From contig GG745354.1 in NCBI GenBank assembly GCA_000151295.1, positions 624,673 to 688,672 on the forward strand: a stretch of DNA of 64,000 nt, written 5' to 3'. The stretch comes from Allomyces macrogynus ATCC 38327. Its lineage: Eukaryota; Blastocladiomycota; Blastocladiomycetes; Blastocladiales; Blastocladiaceae. Below, piece by piece: positions 10,701 through 25,700 of this stretch. Numbering within the stretch: the stretch's first letter is position 1; every line of letters starts with the position of its first letter. The position numbers and the translations under genes were made by a program. Under the pieces are notes generated by a model, which saw only the letters and a program-made list of their open reading frames with translations, was not told the DNA's origin and ran no database searches.

Positions 10701-13700
10701 ATTGTGCACCCGACGCAGGGCATGACCACTTGGACCGAGAACGTCGGCGCCAGCGCAAGCACGTCGGGGACATTCACCAGCGGCACGACGGCGAGTCATG
10801 GCCACACGTCCACAAACGTCGATGCTGTCCCTCTCGTCCCACCGGTGATTCCCGCCGGCAGCTCGGCATCCGTGCAAATCGTGCACGACGCAACCACCAC
10901 GCAGGCCGATTCCGTATCGGCCGCGGTCGTCGCTCCCGCTCCGGAACCGGCACACGTTGACGCCGTGGTCCCGGCATACGAACTGCCGCACGACGACGTT
11001 GTTCATGTCATGCCTGCCGTCACCGTCGCTGTTCCCTTGGCCGCTCACCCAGAGCCGGACTCGACCGTTTTCGCAACGGTGTCGTCGCCCGCGATCCGGC
11101 AACCGGTGGAACCTGTCATGGACGAGCCCCTGCCGCAAGCATTGCCGATTGTTTTGCCCGAACCCGTGTTGCAGGCATTGCCCGCTGATCTGCCTGAGCC
11201 CGTGCCGCAGGCATTGCCGGCAGCCCTGCCCGCGCCCGTTCCCGCACCGACGCTGTCGGAGGCCACCCAAGAATCAACGCAAATCGAGCTCGCACAAGCG
11301 TCAACGCTTACCGAGACCTCGCACGCCGACCTCGATCCCGCTCACGACGGACCCTCCATCAGCTCACCGCTCGACGCGCCAACCCCGACCGCCGCGTCCC
11401 TCGCCGACGGACTCGACGTGGCCACCCCGACCGCGTCGCGCACCAACATCGCGCACCACCGGTCGCAACTCTCGCTGGAACTGCCCGCGGCCGAACTCGC
11501 CGACGCGCTCGACACGCCGTTCTGGGACGCGGATGCGCCCACGTCGCCGTTGATCGACACACACCCGGCCACGAGTCCGGCGCGTAGTGACCCGGGACGG
11601 GTCGCGAGTACCACGTGGTTGTCGACGAGTCAGGCCTCGTCGGTGCGTCAGTCCACGACGGTCACGAGCCACGCGTCCTCGTCGACGACGACGAGCGCGT
11701 CCGGGTCCGCGTCGGGTGCGGTGGCGTCGACGCCGATATCGGTTGTCGGGTTCCGCGTGCCGTCGCCCGAACGGCAGGATCTGCCAAGGCCCGCAAGTCC
11801 AGTTGTGGCGACGACGGTCATCATTGATGCTGACGCTTTGACGCTGCCTGCGGCGGACGCGCCGTTCGATGAGGCGGCCGATGTGTCGCATGGCGAGGTC
11901 GCTGACCCGGGTGCGGTGCAGGTCGAGGACGTTGGGCAGGAGCTGCTGGCGGAAGAGGTTGTCGACGTCTCGGAAGTCGAGTCCGTCGAGTTCGTCGCCG
12001 AGTCCGTGGACGAGCCGCATGTTGACAACGACGACGCGGCCTCGTTGAACAGCCACGGTGCGCAGCCAACGGCCGAGGAGCTGGCGGAGGGCCCGCACGA
12101 CCAAGAAGCCGAGTCGATTGCGTCGCTCGCCGGCGTGGCGGACCACGACGCTGTGCAAGACCAAATCATTGCCGATTTGCGCGGCGAGGCCGCCGAGCTG
12201 GAACCGCAGCTCGACGAGGCCGCTGACGCGGCGCAAGTCGAAGAGCTTGCTGACCTGCAAGTCGACGAGGCCGGACTGGGCGAGTCTACTGACGCGCTGC
12301 TCGACGAGGATGCTGACCGGGAGCCGCTGGCCAAGGCGGCCGTCTCCGAGCCGCAAGGCGAGCCCGACGAGGCTGCCGGCACGTTCCGCGACGATGTCTC
12401 GGCCCACGACGCTTCCGACACGTCATTGAGCGAGGACATCAAACCTGAAACGCTTTTCCAAGAGCCCGCCGACGTGAAGTATGATGTTTCTACCGAGGCC
12501 GTGGATTTGCCCGAAGAAGAGCCCGACCAGGCCGCCTACGTGACAATCAACGAGGTCACGGAGACGGAGACCTTGGCGAACCATGCCGTGGCCGCGTCGC
12601 TTGGCGATGGCGCCGAGCCCGAGTCCGAGACGTTGTTCCACGAGGTCACTGACGCGTCGCCCGAAGACGAAGCCGGCGACCCGTCGCTCGGCGAGGAAGA
12701 CGCCGGTTCGGACGCACCGCAAGGCGAGGACTCGCCATCCGCGGCGGTGTTTGCCGAGGACGTTGATGCGGATGTGCGGTTTGGGGACGACGTCGAGGCC
12801 TCGGAGAGGCTGCAAGACGAGAGCACTGTGCTCGAGACCATGCACGACGAGATCGCCGATGCGCTGCAGTACGACGAAGCCGCGAGCGCGTCGCTCAGCG
12901 AGTCGGGCGAAGGCGCTAAAGGGTTGAGTGATGACCGCGCCGACCCGGACCCGCTCCAAGACGACCACGTCGAGCAGGACCGAGCCGATACGCCGCTTGA
13001 CAAGGACGCTGAGCAAGACACGTCGATTGACGAAGACCACGGCGACGAGGCGGTGCTGGACGCGGCCGTTGACGCACCGCTTGGCCAAGACTCCGACCTG
13101 GACGCGGTGCACGAGGGCAACACGGAGGTCATTTACGATTCGCACGTCGAGACCGCCGACGAGACGCATTCCGAGATGGTGGAGACTCGGGCGACCTTCG
13201 AGGAATCGGCCGACGTGACGCAGCACGAAGATGCCGAGCTCGATGTGCCGTCTGGCGAGGCTGTGAAGGCGTCGTTTGCCGAAGAACAAGACGCGGTGGT
13301 CGAAGACGCCGCTGATGAGGCCGCTGATACGCTGCTGGAGGAGGCTGCCGATACGTTGTATATCGAGACCGCCGAACTAGCTGCGCCATCAAGCGAGATT
13401 GCCGACTCGGACGCGGCTTTCGACCAAGCCGACGAGCTGGTCGAGGCGCACGAAACGACCGTGTTCCACAGCGACGTCGGCAAGCAAGAGGTGATGCACA
13501 ACGAGTTCACGCAGGAAGAGGCGCTGATTGACGAGGCGTCTCATCAAGACGCTCACCAAGACGCGGACCTCGATGGGTCAGCGGATGCGGTCAACGACGC
13601 GTTTGCAACGCCAATCGAGGCCGAACTCGAGCCGAATCGCGGCGACGACGTGTCGGTCGTGCACGCCGGCAAGCCCGCATTAACCGGGAGTACAGACGTG

Positions 13701-16700
13701 CTATTTGCCGACGCGACCGATTTCGCGGCGACGGAGGTTGAACCCGTCCAAGTTGCGCTTGTGCCCGGGCTCGACACGGGCGCGGCGATCATCAATGTGC
13801 AGCCGATCAAGGGTGATTTGAGCGGTGACGATGTCGAATTTTCGGCGCCCGCGTCGCCACCGCGACTGGCAGAGTTTGACGTGTATGTTCCGGTCCCGGC
13901 ACTGGTCGCGGCCGATGCCGACGCTGCCAGCGTCCAATCGGCAGAGACCGACCGCGTCACGCCGGTTCCCACGACGGCAGTCGTGGCAATCGAGTCGGAC
14001 GCGGCCAGCGTGCAGTCGTTTGGATCTGACGGCTCGACTCCTGTCCCGGAGCCGACGCGCGAACCGTTGGCCCAGGACGAGGCCGCTTCCAAAACGAGTG
14101 AGGCTGTCGACGCCGAAGAATCGGCTCCTGTTCCTGAAATCGACGAGTCGATGCCCGCGACCGAAGTCGATGCGAGCGCCACAGCTGCGGTCGACGCCGC
14201 CCAAGGGTCGTTGTCCGAGACAGAAACGACCGAAGTGCAGTTGAGCGAAGAGGCTCTGGTGCGATCGGAGCTCGTAGATTGAATTGATGCTGGCGTTGTT
14301 AGTGACAACGCTTTCTGGAGTTTTTTCAGTTTTCGCTGACCCACCTACTCTTGCATTTGTTGCGCGTGTTTTGTTCCATTCACAGAACGACCACGTTCTG
14401 CTCGAACCAGTTTCGGTGGACACGGTTGAAGTCCACGACGCCACCTCAGCATCGACCGAAAGCAGCACCACCAAGGCTGACGCCGCCGACGACGCCGAGA
14501 TGCAGTCGCCGACCGAGCCCTGCACGCGCGACGAAGACCACGACGCCGACTTGCCGGTTTTGGGGACCAACGACGCGCTCGACGCCACCGCTACCAGTGG
14601 CGTGCATGCCAGCGTCGGTGTCAACCAGTCGGCGCCGACCCTCACAGTCATCGACCAAGTCGAAGTGTCGAGTGGAAGCTTCCATGCCGAGGAAGCCGAT
14701 CAAGACGTGGGGCTTTCGACGGAGGCGTCATTTCACGTCGTGCCGGAGCGCCCGTCCACCGAGGCGCTGGACCATGGGTCGCCGATTCCCGAGGCGTTGT
14801 CGACTGTTTCCGCGGTCGATTCGGTCGCGTCGTCTGCTGCGTCGATGGTTTCCACGACCAGTGCGTCCATTTCCACTGCGAATTTGACCACTTCCACTGC
14901 GATTTCGACCATTTCCGAGGCCACGTCGACCATCACGACGAGCACGTCGTCCTCGGTCGCTGAGCACTCAGCGGCGAGCGTTCATGTCGAGCAATTGCCG
15001 GCGACGACGCCGATCACAGGCTCGCGCCAAGATATGGCCGATGCCGTTCTTGTCCACCCTGTGGATACCGCGCAATTCCTGATCCCCGCCGTCGAGTCGC
15101 ACACGCAATCGTCGGCACACGTTTCGACGGTGGTTGCTCAGCATAACGCCCAGACCGCTTCGACGACGGACAGTGTGACCGCTGTCGTTCCTGTCGAGTC
15201 GGGTTCGCACTCGAGCTCGACCGTGTCGGGCCATGCCCACTCGACAACAACGCGCGTCGAGGACGCCCTCATCGCCAACCAGTCCGAGTCGGGAACTTTG
15301 TCCACCGCAACGCCGACCCATTTGGCCGAGGATGCGACTGCTGGATCTGGCGCGCGCATGGATTTGGCTGCACCCGTCGACCTCGCTGTCGCGATGCCAG
15401 TCGAAATTGCTCACAGCACGATCACTGGCGCTGTTGAGCGCATCGAGCAAGTCGAGTCTGTGCAGAGCATGACTGCTGGCACCGTCGACCGCATCGAGCA
15501 AGTCGAAACGGTGCACAATGCGACCATCGGCAGCATCGTGGAAACCGAACAGGTCGAGTCGGCGGTCGTGCGTACCGATTTGGTCGGGCCGGCAGCCGTC
15601 AGCGGCGTCGTCCACAGCGAGCAGGTCGAGTTGGCGGCTTCGCGCACCGATCTGGTCGTGCCAGCCGCCATCGGCGGCGCCATGCACACCGAACAGGTCG
15701 AGTCGGCGGAATTGCGCACCGATTTGATCGTGCCAGCCGCCGTCGCTGTTTCGGCGCTGGACCAGGTCGCGCACAGCACCAGCGCGAGCGCCGCGGCGGC
15801 GCGCACCGACTTCGTCTCGTCGAGCTCGTCGGTGGTTCACAATAGCAGCAGCACCAACGTTTTCAATAGCAGCAACTCGAACATCAACACGAGCATTGTC
15901 AACAGCCGCCACACCAGCTCGCACACGCATACGCACATCCACACACACGTCCACACGCACACGCACACCAGCAGCTACTCGAGCACCAGCAGTCACTCGA
16001 GCACCAGCACCAGCAGCGCGACGAGTGGCCATCATGCGCACGGTTCCATCAGCATTGTCGACGCGCGCACGGATTTGGCGCCGACAGCTGTCGGCGTCGC
16101 GTCCAATTTGGCCCAGGTGTCTCACGACGGCGAGCATTCAACGCCGACCGCGCCTGCCGCTGCGGCCGTGATCATGACGCCCGCCGTTGGCTCGATCACG
16201 TCGGAGATCAATTTGATTACACTCGAGACCACCACCACCGCCAACGCCACCGACCTCGCGCACGAGGAGACGGCCGTGAGCGGTGCCCATGCTGTTGAAC
16301 ACGGGAGCGCCCCAACGGAGGTCGACTCGATCGTTTCCGGAACCTGCGCGTCCATCATTGCCCACCAGGCGGTGGTAGTGAGCGGCACCGACGGCATTGA
16401 AAACGCAGGCGTCGCGACCGAGCTCGACTCGGCCACCTTCGAATCCAGCACGACCAACAGCTTCACGCATGAGGCGGTGGCCGTGGGCAGTGCCGACGTC
16501 ATTCATCACACTGGTGTCGCGTCGGAGCTGGTCGGCTCGGCGGCTCCTGCAGTATTTCCCGAGCCAAGCGCGCCAAGCGCACCCAACGCTGCGCACAGCA
16601 TTAACGCCGAGGAAGCTGAGCAAGTTGAACTGCCGCCAGTTGCAATGGTCTCGATCTTTGAAGTGGCTCGCCTGGCATGCACCACGCAAGGTCACGGCGA

Positions 16701-19700
16701 TACCGAGGACCAGGATTCGGCGTCGTCTGTCGTGACGGCCGCGTCGCCCGTTCTTCCGACCTCGCCCGTCATTACTGTATCGCCGATCGTTGCGGCCACG
16801 TCGCCGGCCATGGAAGTAGCACACGATGAAAGCGTTCACGTCGAGCTGGGAGCTGATGCGCGTTCGGATTTGGCCGATACCGTCATCGTCCACACTGATA
16901 CGGCCGCCGTCGAGCCAACGCAAGTTGCGGTCCCAGCTCCCGAACTGCTCGTTCAGCTGCCAGTGCAAAGTACGACCACGGTTTTCGACTTCAGCACCCA
17001 CGCAACCGAGACGGAGGCTGCAGATGAATCGGTCATCGGGTCGATCGTGGAAACCAGCGTGGTTTCGCAAGTGGACGTTTCTGAGTCGGGTTCGCTTCAC
17101 TCGACGACGGAACATGCTGCGACCATTGATAACGCCACAAGCGCCGACTCGGTCTCTTCGACTGTTATTTCCTCGGAGACGACTCAAGGAGCGGCCACCA
17201 CCAGTGTTGTCGCGCGCACTGATTTGATTGCGGTGCTCGACGCGACAGCCGATGCAATTGCGCAGGCTGATCAGGCCATGTCGGCGGCCCTTGTTGCTCA
17301 AGAACCAGTCCAATCCACGCACGGTACAGCAACTAGTGCCACGTCGCGCACCGATCAGGTCGTGTCGACGGTTGGTGGCACGACGCACAGTGCTGAAACC
17401 AGCACGGTCACGCACACGGGCCACGTCTCGTCATCGAGTTTCACCAGCAGCGCAACCACCTTCCACCACTCGCACGCCAAGACAGAGAGTTTCAATGCCG
17501 TTGGTGCTGCCGAGCGCACTGACTTTGCCGATTCGGGGATCCTTGCCAGCAGCACAACAATTGTTCATCATGAACATAGTGCGGCCGCGCACGGCGAGAC
17601 CATTGGCACGACCGAAAGCGCCAACGTTGTCTCGTCGTCGTCGTCGTCGTCGGTGACACTCTCCAGCAGCGCAACAAGTGCCCGTCATGAGCATGGTGCA
17701 GCTGCTCGGTTTGATGCCGCTGGATCCGCTGCCGGGCTCGTTGATCACGTCTTGGTGGAGACTTACGCCGATGGCGCAATGTCCTTCCACCAAACGGATG
17801 GAGCGCCCGCAACTACCGGCGCAGTTGGTGCCGCGACGCACACCGACGTTGCACTCGTCCAGGTGCCGAGCCAAACTGCGCACGGCTCCACTGTCATTGA
17901 TACCGCTGGTCGAACCGATATTGTCACGTCAACGATTACTTACAGCGGCTCGACCAGCGTTTCCACGTCGCACACTACGATCGCCAGCTCCGAGCGCTCT
18001 GATTCGGTCTCAATCACGACCGACGATGCCGTGCTGGACCCGGGCTGCAGTGATGCTGTGACCAAGTCGCAGAAAATGCTGCACGACAATGATTTGCAAT
18101 GTGCGCCAGCCACATCGGCGGCCGCCGTCGATGTCGCTGTGCCGACTGCATCCACGACCCCTGCCATTGTTCCCGTGCTCGCAGACGTTCCATTTGCGCC
18201 CATCACCCAGTATGCGCCTGACTCGACCGCATCCGTGGCAATGTCGCCCCCCGCCGGTTGGCAACCGACCGAATCCGCTGCGGCCGAGTCCACGGAATCC
18301 ACCGAGGTCTTGTTCTTTGTGGAGACTCCAGCGTCTGAAGCAGCCATGCCGCAAGCTGAGGCGGTGCAGTCGGAGACTCAAGTTGAGATCACGGAGGCGC
18401 TGGAGCAGACTCAGATCGCGCAGGACGAGTCACTGGTGCAAGTCAATTCCGCGTCGCCGACGCAAATTGACTTCATTCAGGCTCCAACGCAGACCGCTTC
18501 CGTGCAGAGCGAGGTCGAGGCGGTCGATGAGCAGTCTGAAGAGTTGCTGATCAACACGATCACGTCCACCGCCACGTCTGTTGCCAGCAGGCTCGATACG
18601 ATGACGCTGGCCGCGTCGAGTGCTTATATGCTCCACGACGAGTCCTCCGCGCCACACAATTTGCCCACGGCCGAGCTCTCTGACGCGCTCGTTGCGCCGC
18701 TTTCGGCCGTTGAACGGCCATTGCCGCTACTGGCCACTGTGGGCCTGGCCGATCACGCTGTACAATCAACGCTCAACAGCGCAAGCGAGTCAGCGCAGGC
18801 TGCAAGCACCACGTCGTCATCGTGCCATTCATCCTCGACGCGTCATTCCTCGGCCCACCATTCCTCGACGCACCATTCCTCGACGGTCATTCACCACTCG
18901 ACTACGGCCGTGAGCCATTCGGCCACAGCTGGCAGCCACTCGTCGTCGACCACCATCACGTCTACCACACGCGCCGATGCATTGACTGCAAGTGCCATCA
19001 CCAGTGCGTCCACCTCGACCATATTCACGACGCCCATTTCGGCTGTCGAGTTCCGTACTCCGTCATCCGACCACCAGCTGCTACAACCAGCTAGTTCTTT
19101 CGCGACGACCGTCGTCATTGACCAAGGCATCCTGACGCTCCCTGCCACGAGTGCGCCGCGTCTTGATGACACTGACCTGAACGTGACTCATGGCCACGGC
19201 GCTTGGCACGAGTCTCGATCCGATCAAGTTGCCGACGCTCTCTACGACGATATTCAGGCTGAGGTGCAGCTGGATGCCGCCGTTGTTATGTCGCTCGTGG
19301 AGGATGCTGGGCCTGACGCGATGCAGAGCGAGTCCACTGATGCGCCGCTCGACGAGGATGCCGATCTCGCGCCGTTGGCGGACGAAGTCATGGACGTGAT
19401 CCTGAGCGAGACCAATGAAGCCGCCAACGCTTCGCTCGCCGAGGAAGCTGTGATTGAAACGACCTTGGACGAGGCATTGATCCATGTCGCTTCCGACACA
19501 TCGTTCAGCAAGGAGATTGAGCCCGACACACTGTTCCACGAGCCTGCCAACGTGGAATATGACGGGTCTGCCGAGACCGTGGATTTGCCCGAAGAAGAGC
19601 CCCACCAGGCCGCCTACGTGTCGATTAACGAGGTCACGAAGACGGAGACCTGGGCGCACCATGCCGTGGCCGCGCCGCTTGGCGATGGCGCCGAGCCCGA

Positions 19701-22700
19701 GTCCGAGACGTTGTTCCACGAGGTCGCTGACGCGGTGCAAGAAGGCGAGGCCGGCGACACGTCGCTCAGCGACGAAGGCGGCGATTCGGATGCGTCGCGT
19801 GGCGAGGGCGTGCTGCACGAGGAGCTGTTCACGGAGGCTGCTGATGTGCTGCTGGCCATGGACGCGCCAGTTGCTGGTGACGCTGAGGCCGCCGAGACGC
19901 TGCAGGACGAGAGCGCCGTGCTTGAGACCGCGTTTGACGAGGTCGCGCATGCGTTGCATGCTGAGGAGTCCGTGGACGTGTCGCAGGGCGAGTCGGACGT
20001 GGACGCGTCGCACACTGAAGTTGCCGAACCGGACCGGGTTCAAGTTGAAGAAGCGGCGCACGACCACGTCGACACGCTGCTCGGCGAGGACGTCGAGCAC
20101 GACACGTCGCTTGACCAGGACCATGACGACGAGGCGGTGTTGGACGAGGCTGTTGATGCGCCGCTTGGCCAAGAAGCCAACCTGGACGCGGTGCACGAGG
20201 AAGGCATCGAGTTTCTTCATGAGGCGCATGTCGAAGCTGTTCACGATTCGCACGTCGAGGCCGTTCAAAAGCTGCACGTCGAGGTCCAGGAGACCCTGAC
20301 ATCGCTCGAGGAATCGGCCGACCTGACACAAGCCCAAGATCCGGAACTCGACGTGGCATCTGGCGAGGCTGCGGACGGGGCGTTTGCCGAAGATGAAGAC
20401 GCGGTGGTCGAGGAGGAGGCTGTTGAGGCCGCCGATACGTTGCGCATTGAGACCGCCAATCTGGTCGCGCCGTCAAGCGAGATTTCCGACTCGGATATGG
20501 CGTTCAGCCAGGCTGACGAGCTGGTCGAGTCGCACGAGACGGCCGATATCCACGAGAATGTCGAGTCGATTGTGTTCCATAGCGACATCGGCAAGCAAGA
20601 GGCGCTGCACATCGAGTTCACGATGCAGGACGCGCTTATTGTCGAAGTGTCCGACCAAGGCGTGCACCATGAAGAGGACGCCAAACTCGCCACGTCCATT
20701 GATGCGGCCGTCGACGCGTTTACAACGCCCATGGAGACTGAAATCGAGCCGAGTCGCGCCGACGAAGTGGCGGTCATGCAGGCTGACAAGCCCGGATTGA
20801 CCGAATGCACCAACGAGCTGCTGTGTGCCGACACGGCCAAGTTCCCAACGCTGGATCTTGCACCCGTCCATGTTGCGCTCGTACCTGAGGTCGATTTTGC
20901 CGAGGCAAGCGCAGCGATTGTCGATGTGCGGCCAATCAAGGGTGATTTGAGTACCAGCGGCGACGCCGATTTTCCGGCACCCGCACTGCCACTGCAGCCG
21001 GCCGAGTTTGATGCAAATGTTCCGGAACCGGCACTGTTCGCGGCCGATGCCGACGCGGCCAGTGTGCAGTCGGCTGAGACCGACAGCGTCACGCCCGTTG
21101 CGCTGCCGGCGGCCGTGGCTATGGAGGCTGACGCAGCCAGCGTGCAGTCTTTCGGCTCCGACGGCTCGACCCCCGTCCCAGAACCGACGCTCGAGTTGGC
21201 GGTCATGGGCGAGGCACAGTCTGAGACGAGTATGGCGTGGTTGGGAACCAGCCACTCATCGGCGGTGGCAGTTCACCATTCCACGACGATCGTCAGTCAC
21301 TCGACCACATTCGTGAACCAGTCAACTGGGAGAACAAGCCACACGTCGTCGAACGTGGGCCACTATTCGTCATCAACCACGAGCGCTTCCACATTGGCAG
21401 CAACCGCGACGCCAGTTTCGGTTGTCAGGCTCCACGCGCCGCCCCACAGTCACAGCGCAGAGACATCGGCTGAAGAACTCGTTGACGAGCCGCACGGCCA
21501 AGACGCTGACTTGGACGCGTCGCTCAATGACGTCGCGGAGCACAACGTGGTGCAACTTGATGGTTTGCCTGGTGAGGCCGCAGAGCTGGAATCACAACTG
21601 GATGAGACTGCGGACGCGTCGCAAGTCGAAAACGTTGAGCCCGAGCCGTTGCTCGACGAGCACGCGGACGTGCTCCAGGGCGAGCCCCACGAGGCCGCGG
21701 AAGTCTCTGCGCTCGAAATGATCTCGGACGAGACCGCTGTCACGTCGCACAACGAGGGCTCAGTTCATGGCGCCTCGGACGCGTCATTGAGCGAGGGCGC
21801 TGAGCCAGAAACGCTGTACCACGCGCCCAGCAACACGTCGCACGGCGATTCCGAAGAGGTCAAGATTGAGGCAGTGAACGCGCCCAAAGACGAGCCCGGC
21901 CAGACCGCCGCCAACTTTTCACTCAAGGACACGTCGCTCGGCGAGGGAGATGCCAACTCGGATGCGCTGCAAGGCGAGGGCTCGGCGCACGAGGAGCTGC
22001 TCACGGAGGCCGCTAATGAATTGCACGTCATGGATGCACCGCTTGCCTGTGACACCGAGGCCGCCGAGGCGTTGCAGGATGAGAGCGCGGTGCTCGCGAC
22101 CGTTTTTGATGAGGTCGCGGATGCGTCGCAGGCCGAGGAGGCAGTGGACGTCTCGCAAGGCGAGTCGGACGAGGCCGTGGACGCGTCGCGCACCGAAATT
22201 GCCGACCCGTACCCGCTCCAAGATGACGACGTTGAGCATGACCGCGCTGACACGCCGCTGACCGAGAAAATTGCATCTGGCACTTTAGTCGACCCGGATT
22301 TTGACGACGAGGCGCCAGTGGACGAGGATGATTTGGAGAATGGCCAAGACGGCGACCTGGTCGCGGTGGACGAGGAAAATGCCGAGGCTATTGATGATTC
22401 GCGCGTCGAGGCCGTTCTCGAAACGCACATCGAGGTCGTGGAGACTCAGACGACATTCGAGGAAACCGCCAACGTAACGCAAGACGAGGAGGCCGAGTTC
22501 GACGCGGCATCCAGCGAGGCCGCAAACGCGCCGTTTGTCGAGGAGCATGTCGTGGGATCTGAAGAGGCCGCTGACGCTTCTTACGGTGAGAAGCACGATG
22601 TGCTGCTCAGCGAGATTCCTGACGTGCTGTTGGTCGATGCTACTGACATGTTGCACATCGAGCTCGCTGAAGAAGTCATGCCAAGCGACATTGTTGAGCC

Positions 22701-25700
22701 AGTCGTGCCGCCAAGCGGGATTGCCGAATCGGATGCGTCGTTTAGCCAGGTCGATGAGCTGGTCGAGCTGCATGAGACGATCGCGGTCCATGACCAGAGC
22801 GTTGGGTTGCACGAATCGACCGTGATCCACGAAAACGTCGAGTCGAGCGTGTTCCACAGCGATGTTGTCAAGCCAGAGGTGCCGCACAACGAGTTGACGC
22901 AGCAGGAGACGCTGTTTGTCGAAGCATCGTATCAAGACGCTCACGTCGACGAGGACGCCGACCTTACTACGCCCATGGACACGGCCGGCGATGACGCGTT
23001 TGTGACGCCGATCGAGGCCGATCTCGAGCCGAAACATGGCAATGGCGCGTCGGTCGTGCAGGTCGACAAACCCGCAGTGGCCGAAAGCATCAATAAGCTG
23101 CTGTTTACCGACACAACCGAGTTCCTGGCGTCGGATACGGCTTCCGTCCACGTTGCACTCGCACCCGAAGTCGACTTTGCCGGCGTGAGCGCCGCCACTG
23201 TTGATGTGCAGCCAATCAAGGGTGATTTGAGTACCGGCGACGGCGCCGAAAATTCGGCGCCGTCGCCGCCGCCACGACTGGCCGAGTTTGACGCGTATGT
23301 TCCGGAGCCGGCGCTGGTCGCAGCCAATACCGACGCAGCCAGCGTGCAGTCGGCTGAAACCGACCGCGTCACGCCCATCCCGCCGGCGGCGGTCGTCGCC
23401 ATGGAGTCGGACGCGGCCAGTGTGCAGTCGTTTGGTTCTGACGGGTCGACCCCAGTTTTCGAACCGGCGCTCGAGTCTCTGGTCGAAGACGAGCACGCGG
23501 CCGCTTTGGACACGAGCGCCAGCGCCGCAGTTGGCGTGGACTTGCGTGACCATGTTTCCACGGCTGACACCGACGACGAACTGGTCCCTGTCACCAGGAA
23601 CGATGAGCCGGTGCCCGCAACCTCAGTCAACCTCGCCACGCCAGTGGATGAAGCCAACGACACGTTTGCAGCGTCATTCCAGGCCGAATTTGGGGCGAGT
23701 CTTGTTGACACAGCGTCGGTCGCGCAGGCCAGCGAGCAACCTGCACTCGCAACGGCCTCAGTCGTTGATACTGTGCGCCCGCCCTCTGCGACGCACAGCC
23801 TTGACGATGCTGATGCTGTGGGATTCGATCCCGCATCGCCCATTATCACGGCCACGTCGCCGGCCCTCGCCTCAATTTCGCACATTGCCTCGGCCCTGTC
23901 ACCTGTTCTCAGCGCGGCCGCGTCACCCGGTCTTACGGTCGTGCCGCCTGTCGTGGACGCAGCAGAACCCGACGCAGATGTGTCCACGGAGATGCTGTCG
24001 GATCTGGTGCTGGAAACCGACGCGGAGCCAGAATTGTCCATCGAGGTCGTCCTCATTCCGCCAAAAACTGAGCTGCCCGTGGACTCACTCGCTCTCTCGG
24101 CCGGCGCCCAGACGCACAGTGTGGCGGCAGCGAATGCTGATGCGAACTTGAGTCTTGTCGAGCAAGCGACGACTATTGTGGCCTCGGCTCTCTCGACGAT
24201 TGTCGGTGCGATCACAGACGCCCAGCAGGTCATCTCGCCGGTCCTCCCGAGCGAGGCACCAACCCATTCGGCGCAAGCGGCGACTGCGGAATTCATTGCA
24301 CGCGCTGATTTGGTTGAACCGGCAGCGGTTCTCGTGGATTCCGCACTGGTTCATTCAACGCATGGGATCACGTCGGAGACCTTGATTCCCGACGCGGAAA
24401 TTGCCCACCAGCCGCAAACCGACGTGCGCACCGATCTCGCTGCGATTGCCGCCAGCAGCTCAACCTCCGTCCAGCTCGTGCAAGATTCGGCTGCAAGTAC
24501 CAGTGCGCCGGCCGATTCGGGTTTGGTCACGGTCATTGCTCCTCCAACGGATTTGCTCGAGGACGACGTTATATCCCTGGTGGACGATTTGCTGCTCGAC
24601 GATGGTGTGCATTTTGCGCCGGCCGCATTCGCGGCCGTGGCTGCTGTCCTTATTCCCGCGGCCGCTCCGCTGGAGCCGGACTCGACCGTGTTCGCGGCGG
24701 CGTCGCCGCCCGCCATTCGGCAACCCGTGGAACCTGTCATGGTCGAGCCAGGAGATTCTGTGCTGACACAAGTCGAGATCTTGTCACCGGTCGACAGTGT
24801 CCAGGCCGATTTCGAGCGGCAGACCGATTTCGCGCAGGTCGATACCGTGCAAGCCGTAGAGACGCTGCTTGATCCGTCGACGCCCACAGCTGCGCCCATT
24901 GCCGACGCTCAATCGACCGCCGACGTCACGAGCTCCACGCTCAACAGTACGGGTGGTTCTGTTCGGACCACCAGCTCCACGTCGACGAGCCACTCGTCGT
25001 CGACGACACGCCACTCGACCACGATCGTCAGTCACTCCATCACGACCGTGAGCCACTCCACCACGCTCATCAGCCACTCGTCGTCGACCTCGAGCACCTC
25101 CACCTCCACCTCGACCTCGAGCGCTTCTTCGTCGACCGTGGACTCGTCTGCATCAGCTGCGTCGACGACGCTCATTTCGGTGGTCGGTTTCCGCGCGCCG
25201 TCGCCTGACCTCCAGCTGCCGCAGCCCGAAAACTCTGCCGCGACTGCTGTTGCCCTTGAATCGGGTGCTTTGGCGCTGACCGCCGAGGACGTGCGAGATG
25301 TACACGCAACCGCAGTTCCGTCGCAGGCTCACGATCTTGCACAAGATGAGGGCTTGCCCGTGGTCGACGTTCCAGACACAAGTGCGGTTGACGAGGACGA
25401 ACGCACGCCCCGGCTTGAGCCAATCGAGGTCGAGGTGGGCGGCGCCGACGACGGCTCTTTGGTATCCGCGTCGCCGATCGTTTTGGCCGATCACGATGCA
25501 CGCGTCCAAGATCAGGCGCCGTACGATGCCAACATCAGTGAGCCCGCTCCTGCAACAGATGACATCAAACCGGTGCCCCGGCCCGCGCCGCTCGTCGCGG
25601 TGGATTCTGCTGTCGACTCCGATCTCTGGTCGGATCACTCAGAAAAGACCAAGCTCGACTCGCACTACGACAAGCAGGTCAGCGAGACGGAGTCGGAGAC

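Noticed and set aside
14968..24296. Several 250-450-codon minus-strand frames inside the giant gene
   Set aside because: They mirror the codon bias of the repetitive plus-strand frame and contain only low-complexity Ser, Ala or Arg-rich sequence.
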